The position numbers and the translations under genes are program-made. The notes below the pieces were generated by a model. The model was not told where the DNA came from. It did no database searches and worked only from the letters and a program-made list of their open reading frames with translations. Shown piece after piece: positions 5,578-8,632 of a stretch of 8,632 bases of DNA (position 1 is its first letter; each line of letters begins with the position of its first letter). Source of the DNA: Bryobacteraceae bacterium (lineage in GTDB: Bacteria > Acidobacteriota > Terriglobia > Bryobacterales > Bryobacteraceae); NCBI GenBank assembly GCA_947456995.1, contig CANGVB010000118.1, forward strand, positions 1 through 8,632. Reading direction: 5' to 3'.

Positions 5578-6461
5578 GGCAGAAAGGCCTCTTTGCCAGA
5601 CTTCGAAGCAAGAATCTCAATCGAAGCAAGCATCAGATTGCGGCTTGGATGCCCCGTTGTGTGCTCTGCTTGATATTCGATCTTTTCGCCATGAAGACGC
5701 AAGGCTAAACTGAGCAGCGCAGAGCCGTAACTGCCCTTTGAGGCCGCTAAATGTGACTTCGCACGCTCTATGCTTGCCTTCAGATCCTGGCCGCTGGACG
5801 CAAGCCCAAGCAGTGCAAGAGCCGTAGTCTCAGGATAGGATGGCAGCGTTTCTCCAAGCACCTTCTTGTTGCCATAATTCCACCCACCATCAAAGCAGCG
5901 CCGGTCGAGCACCATCCTGGTTGCGATTTCCCTGCGGTAACGGATGCCGGCTTCCGGGGCATGCCCCTTCATCCAGTGCAATGCCAGCAAGCCGTGGGCA
6001 GTTGGTTCTACCCAACTGTTATTGTCTGGCCTCCAGGGCCAACCCTTCAAGCTCGGATCCTGCTCCACCTTCGCCTTGCCCATCGCGTGCAGGATTCTCT
6101 GCAGAATCCCTCCTTCGGCACCCTCGGAATTGAGAATCCAATTCGCTGCCGCCTCCAGTGACTTGCCGTCACAGCCAGCTTGTTTGAGTAGCGGAAAAGC
6201 AAGTTGTGTTACCCAGGTGGGGCCCGGAATGCCAGGGCCAGGATTGAGCCCACCCGATTTCTCCTGGCAAGCTGTCAGAAATCGAATCCCGTTGGTCCAG
6301 GCACTGTCACCTGCCCCCAGCGCCCGCAGAGCATAGCAAGTGGGCTCGACACGGCTCATCTTGCCGGGAAAGTATCCCCAGCCTCCATCGGCGTTCTGGT
6401 TTTTGCGTAAGAGATCGAGTCTCAACTCGACGGATTCCATAAAAGCGGCTATCGACATCAT
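5574..6461 (-). CDS. Alpha-alpha toroid protein (prenyltransferase/squalene-oxidase repeats)
   Basis: The protein has 295 residues. Repeated units combine a glycine/tryptophan turn with a short helix: NADGGWGY then VEPTCYALRAL (23-48), KGWPWRPDNNSW then VEPTAHGLLAL (139-161), and FDGGWNYG then YPETTALALLGL (190-220). This is the pattern of the terpenoid cyclase/protein prenyltransferase toroid, including QW-like turns. I do not see the DxDD acid motif of squalene-hopene cyclases, nor a clear zinc-ligand set of protein prenyltransferases. At 295 residues it is about half a squalene cyclase. It may bind a lipid or peptide rather than catalyse cyclisation. No signal peptide is evident, so it is probably cytoplasmic. 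It is first in the five-gene run and diverges from the sulfatase across 30 bp. The start is ambiguous among Met1, Met2 and Met8; no good ribosome site is seen. Confidence 0.85.
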   Translation of the reverse strand: MMSIAAFMESVELRLDLLRKNQNADGGWGYFPGKMSRVEPTCYALRALGAGDSAWTNGIRFLTACQEKSGGLNPGPGIPGPTWVTQLAFPLLKQAGCDGKSLEAAANWILNSEGAEGGILQRILHAMGKAKVEQDPSLKGWPWRPDNNSWVEPTAHGLLALHWMKGHAPEAGIRYRREIATRMVLDRRCFDGGWNYGNKKVLGETLPSYPETTALALLGLASSGQDLKASIERAKSHLAASKGSYGSALLSLALRLHGEKIEYQAEHTTGHPSRNLMLASIEILASKSGKEAFLP

Positions 6462-6491
6462 AAGGCGAAAGCTTTAATAGACTGGGTATCT
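6462..6491. promoter_or_regulatory. Thirty-base divergent intergenic region between the toroid-led operon and the sulfatase gene
   Basis: This is the only non-coding DNA between the two divergent genes. It contains the palindrome AAAGCTTT (6468-6475) next to an AT-rich TTTAATA. The latter can be read as a weak -10 on either strand: TTTAAT 6473-6478 on plus, and TATTAA (6479-6474) on minus. Any -35 elements would have to lie inside the opposing coding sequences. Leaders would be very short in both directions. Confidence 0.3.
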
Positions 6492-7838
6492 ATGGATCGT
6501 CGCGAATTTCTACAAAACTCCGCTGCCACCTCGCTTTTGGCCCAAAGCAACTCCGGAAAACCCATGAATTTTGTCTTTCTAATTTCAGACGACCATACCG
6601 CCGCAGACCTGGGCTCTTATGGAAATAGCGCCGTCACCTCGCCCAATCTAGACAAGTTGGCGCGTGAAGGAATGCGCTTCGAACGCTGCTTCGTTACCAG
6701 CCCGCAATGCAGCCCGAATCGATCGAGTCACTTTACAGGTTGCACACCGCACACAACTGGCACCAGCCGCCTCCATGTCCCATTACCGGACTGGGAGCCC
6801 ACCATCATTGATGCGTTGAAGCAAAAGGGTTATCACACCGGCATCTTCCGCAAACATCACCAGGGCGCTGGCTTTCAGAAGCGGCTTGATTTCTATGGCG
6901 ACGCCAAAGCAACATTCAAGAGCTTCTTCGATTCCAAACCTAAAGACAAGCCTTTCTGGCTGCAGGTTGGCTTTACCGATCCGCACCGCCCCTATGCGCC
7001 GGGAGCATTCCAGCCTCCGCACGATCCGAAAAACGTTCAGGTTCCCAAGTGGCTTCCCGACTGGCCAGCCGTCCGTCAGGACCTCGCCCACTATTACGAC
7101 TTCATCGCCCGCATGGACGCAGAAGTAGGCCAAATCATGGATCTGCTCGCCTCTCAGGGCAATTCCAACGACACGATGGTGATCTTTACTGGCGACAACG
7201 GAATGCCCTTCCCGAGGGCCAAGGGTACGCTTTACGAAGCCGGTATCCACGTACCTCTGATTGCCTGGATGCCCGGCAAAATCGCTGCATCTTCAGTGAA
7301 GCGCGAGATGATTGCTCACGTAGATTTGGCCTCCACTTGGCTCAACGCCGCAGGTATCCAGCAAACCCCAAAGATGCAGGGGCGCTCATTCCTACCGCTC
7401 TTACTCAACCAGCCTTATCAAGCCCGCACCGAAGTGTTTTCTGAGAGAAACTGGCACGATACTTTTGACCCGATGCGATGCATTCGCACAGAGCGCCACA
7501 AGTTCATCTTCAATGCTGCGCCCCACTTTCCTTACAGGCCGCCATCGGATCTTGAAGGCAGCCCCACCTGGCAGGCGATGCTGGCGCGACGTCGCTCGGA
7601 AACGCCATTGCACCTGAGGCAACTATTCAGCCCCACCCGGCCAGTGATTCAGCTTTTTGATCTGGCCGAAGATCCGCTGGAATTGAACAACCTGGTAGAG
7701 TCCCCTTCACACAACGAAACCAGACTCGATCTCGAGCGAAGGCTTTCTAACTGGATGAACAACACTTATGACTTTCTGCCCGCTGGCTTAGGTGCTGCCA
7801 ACGATCCGCTCAGCCGATCCTGGCCCTTCACACTCTAG
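6492..7838 (+). CDS. Type I sulfatase, N-sulfoglucosamine sulfohydrolase (SGSH)-like, Tat-exported
   Basis: The protein has 448 residues. The N-terminus MDRREFLQNSAATSLLAQ carries a twin-arginine motif, so folded export to the periplasm is expected. The sulfatase core is complete: metal-binding SDDHT (Asp33, Asp34); the formylglycine signature CSPNR with catalytic Cys73 and Arg77, followed by FTG; GIFRKHHQG (Lys121, His123); TDPHRPY (His165); TGDNG (Asp235, Asn236); and KGTLYEAGIHVP (Lys244). Cys73 must be oxidised to formylglycine, and no activating enzyme lies in the window. Signs of the SGSH-like group are LHVPLPDWEPTI after the signature, the K-x-H motif, and MRCIRTERHKFIFN near the C-terminus. 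Likely activity is hydrolysis of a sulfate ester or sulfamate on a glycan; the exact substrate is not determinable. No clear ribosome site precedes the ATG; the Tat motif supports this start. It precedes a DinB-family gene on the same strand by 21 bp. Confidence 0.92.
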   Translation: MDRREFLQNSAATSLLAQSNSGKPMNFVFLISDDHTAADLGSYGNSAVTSPNLDKLAREGMRFERCFVTSPQCSPNRSSHFTGCTPHTTGTSRLHVPLPDWEPTIIDALKQKGYHTGIFRKHHQGAGFQKRLDFYGDAKATFKSFFDSKPKDKPFWLQVGFTDPHRPYAPGAFQPPHDPKNVQVPKWLPDWPAVRQDLAHYYDFIARMDAEVGQIMDLLASQGNSNDTMVIFTGDNGMPFPRAKGTLYEAGIHVPLIAWMPGKIAASSVKREMIAHVDLASTWLNAAGIQQTPKMQGRSFLPLLLNQPYQARTEVFSERNWHDTFDPMRCIRTERHKFIFNAAPHFPYRPPSDLEGSPTWQAMLARRRSETPLHLRQLFSPTRPVIQLFDLAEDPLELNNLVESPSHNETRLDLERRLSNWMNNTYDFLPAGLGAANDPLSRSWPFTL

Positions 7839-7859
7839 GCATGCTAATCTTCAGCTTCT

Positions 7860-8303
7860 ATGAATCAAACAGCAATTGACCTTCGCAACCTGATTGATTT
7901 AGTGCAGCGGCTGGCAAAGGATATCGCATGGCAAGAGCCCTACGCGTCCGGCAAGTGGCGCCGGGTTCAGGTGCTGGGGCATCTGGTTGATTCTGCCGCC
8001 AACAACCATCAACGCTTTGTAAGGGCGATGCTGCAGCCTTCATTGGAATTTCCTGCCTACGATGCCGGCGGCTCGGTCGCGGTGCAATCCTACGAATCGT
8101 TCCCTGCGGCTACGCTGCTCGAATTGTGGACCACCTACAACACTTTATTGGCTCACGTGATCGAACGAATTCCCGTGCAATCGCTGCAGGTAGAGTGCCG
8201 GATTGGTGATAACGAACCAGTGACTTTGGAATTCCTCGCAATCGATTATGTGCGACATCTGGTTCATCATTTGAAACAAATTCTCCCGGAGAATGCACTT
8301 TAG
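7860..8303 (+). CDS. DinB superfamily putative metal-dependent protein
   Basis: The protein has 147 residues, predicted mostly helical. It matches the DinB/YfiT-like four-helix family: W-x-x-x-x-VLGHLVDSAANNHQRF (33-53) supplies His41 and His50, and DYVRHLVHHLKQI (129-141) supplies His133, His136 and His137. His41, His133 and His137 would be the usual metal triad, with spacing as expected. The length is typical for the family. Members include thiol transferases and mycothiol- or bacillithiol-dependent enzymes, but most are uncharacterised, so no reaction is claimed. The gene begins 21 bp after the sulfatase stop and ends 33 bp before a glycosyltransferase start, all on the same strand, so co-transcription is possible. 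No Shine-Dalgarno sequence is evident before the ATG. Confidence 0.88.
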   Translation: MNQTAIDLRNLIDLVQRLAKDIAWQEPYASGKWRRVQVLGHLVDSAANNHQRFVRAMLQPSLEFPAYDAGGSVAVQSYESFPAATLLELWTTYNTLLAHVIERIPVQSLQVECRIGDNEPVTLEFLAIDYVRHLVHHLKQILPENAL

Positions 8304-8336
8304 CGCCTTGTCCTCGCATATGCTTTATAGACCTTA

Positions 8337-8632
8337 GTGTCTTCTCCTATTCGTGTTGCTTTCTTCACCGATGCCTATCTTGAGCCAAATGGCGTTGCAA
8401 GTCTAAGCAGGGAGTTTTGCGCTTATGCGGAGCGTCACGCTCTACCCTTCCTTTGCGTGCACAGCGGAAGCCAGACGATCGTGTCGAAAAGTGGCAGCGT
8501 AACGAACTTGAGCCTCAAGCGTGGCTTTGCATCCTTCCGCCTCGACGAAGACCTCTATTGCGACCCCTTACTCACCCGCTACACAAAACAAGTAAGTGAA
8601 GAAATTCTTGCATTCCAACCAGACCTCATCCA
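8337..8632 (+). CDS. GT4-type glycosyltransferase, N-terminal part (runs off the window)
   Basis: An open frame starts at GTG 8337 and continues to the window end without a stop; only the first 98 residues are present. It begins (M)SSPIRVAFFTDAYLEPNGVA, the typical first strand and glycine-rich loop of the GT-B N-terminal domain in family 4 glycosyltransferases ('R-(V/I)-A-x-FTD-x-x-x-x-x-NGVA'). It ends with SEEILAFQPDLIH, matching the common 'x-x-PD-(L/V)-IH' strand that comes before the sugar-acceptor loop. Such enzymes transfer a sugar from an activated donor to lipids or glycans at the cytoplasmic face of the membrane. GTG is the only reasonable start: an in-frame TAG at 8328-8330 blocks anything earlier, and the conserved strand begins five codons later. 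There is no clear ribosome site. It lies 33 bp after the DinB-family gene. Confidence 0.85.
   Translation, partial: MSSPIRVAFFTDAYLEPNGVASLSREFCAYAERHALPFLCVHSGSQTIVSKSGSVTNLSLKRGFASFRLDEDLYCDPLLTRYTKQVSEEILAFQPDLI

Noticed and set aside
6783..7250. Minus-strand 155-codon frame within the sulfatase gene
   Set aside because: It is antisense to the catalytic core of a convincing sulfatase and has no family features of its own.
8280..8294. Palindrome ATTCTCC-c-GGAGAAT at the end of the DinB-family gene as an operator for the glycosyltransferase
   Set aside because: Seven-base arms with a one-base centre are expected about once by chance in a window this size, and it lies in coding sequence with no matching second site.
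8308..8331. TTGTCC...TATAGA as a promoter for the glycosyltransferase gene
   Set aside because: The spacer is only 12 bp, too short for a normal sigma-70-type promoter.

Overview
This window looks like chromosomal DNA of a heterotrophic, probably soil-type, Gram-negative bacterium. Acidobacteriota (Bryobacter/Solibacter-like) is my best guess. It rests on the style of the proteins: a LolA-like protein beside a small one-helix protein, a DUF362 protein, a Tat-exported sulfatase and DinB-type hydrolases. No rRNA or other marker is present, so the phylum is an inference. I see no tRNA, rRNA, CRISPR array, transposase or phage gene, and no gene-free stretch over 300 bases. The gene set is dense and continuous.

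Left part (1-1167): the 3' end of a pxpC-like gene (5-oxoprolinase subunit C) is followed after 9 bp by a complete pxpA-like gene. Together they indicate a 5-oxoproline (pyroglutamate) to glutamate operon. The pxpC tail contains a perfect 38-bp inverted repeat with a 16-nt loop (8-99), the most striking DNA structure in the window. pxpA converges on a YegP/DUF1508 gene, and the two stop codons overlap.

Middle (1243-6461): a plus-strand transporter of the organophosphate:phosphate antiporter type (GlpT/UhpT-like) is followed by five tightly packed minus-strand genes. In transcription order these are: an alpha-alpha toroid (prenyltransferase/squalene-oxidase repeat) protein, a DUF362 protein with a twin-arginine-like N-terminus, a small membrane-anchored protein, a LolA-like periplasmic protein starting with TTG, and a multi-pass HGSNAT/DUF1624-like acyltransferase. 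Junctions are -4, +22, -20 and +2 bp, so they very likely form one operon. Its joint role is unknown, but the parts point to the envelope.

Right part (6492-8632): a type I sulfatase resembling N-sulfoglucosamine sulfohydrolase (SGSH) diverges from the operon across only 30 bp. It is followed on the same strand by a DinB-family protein and the start of a GT4-type glycosyltransferase that runs off the window. An SGSH-like sulfatase and an HGSNAT-like acetyltransferase in the same neighbourhood is notable, because these two families catalyse consecutive steps of heparan sulfate breakdown in animals. Whether they share a pathway here is speculative.
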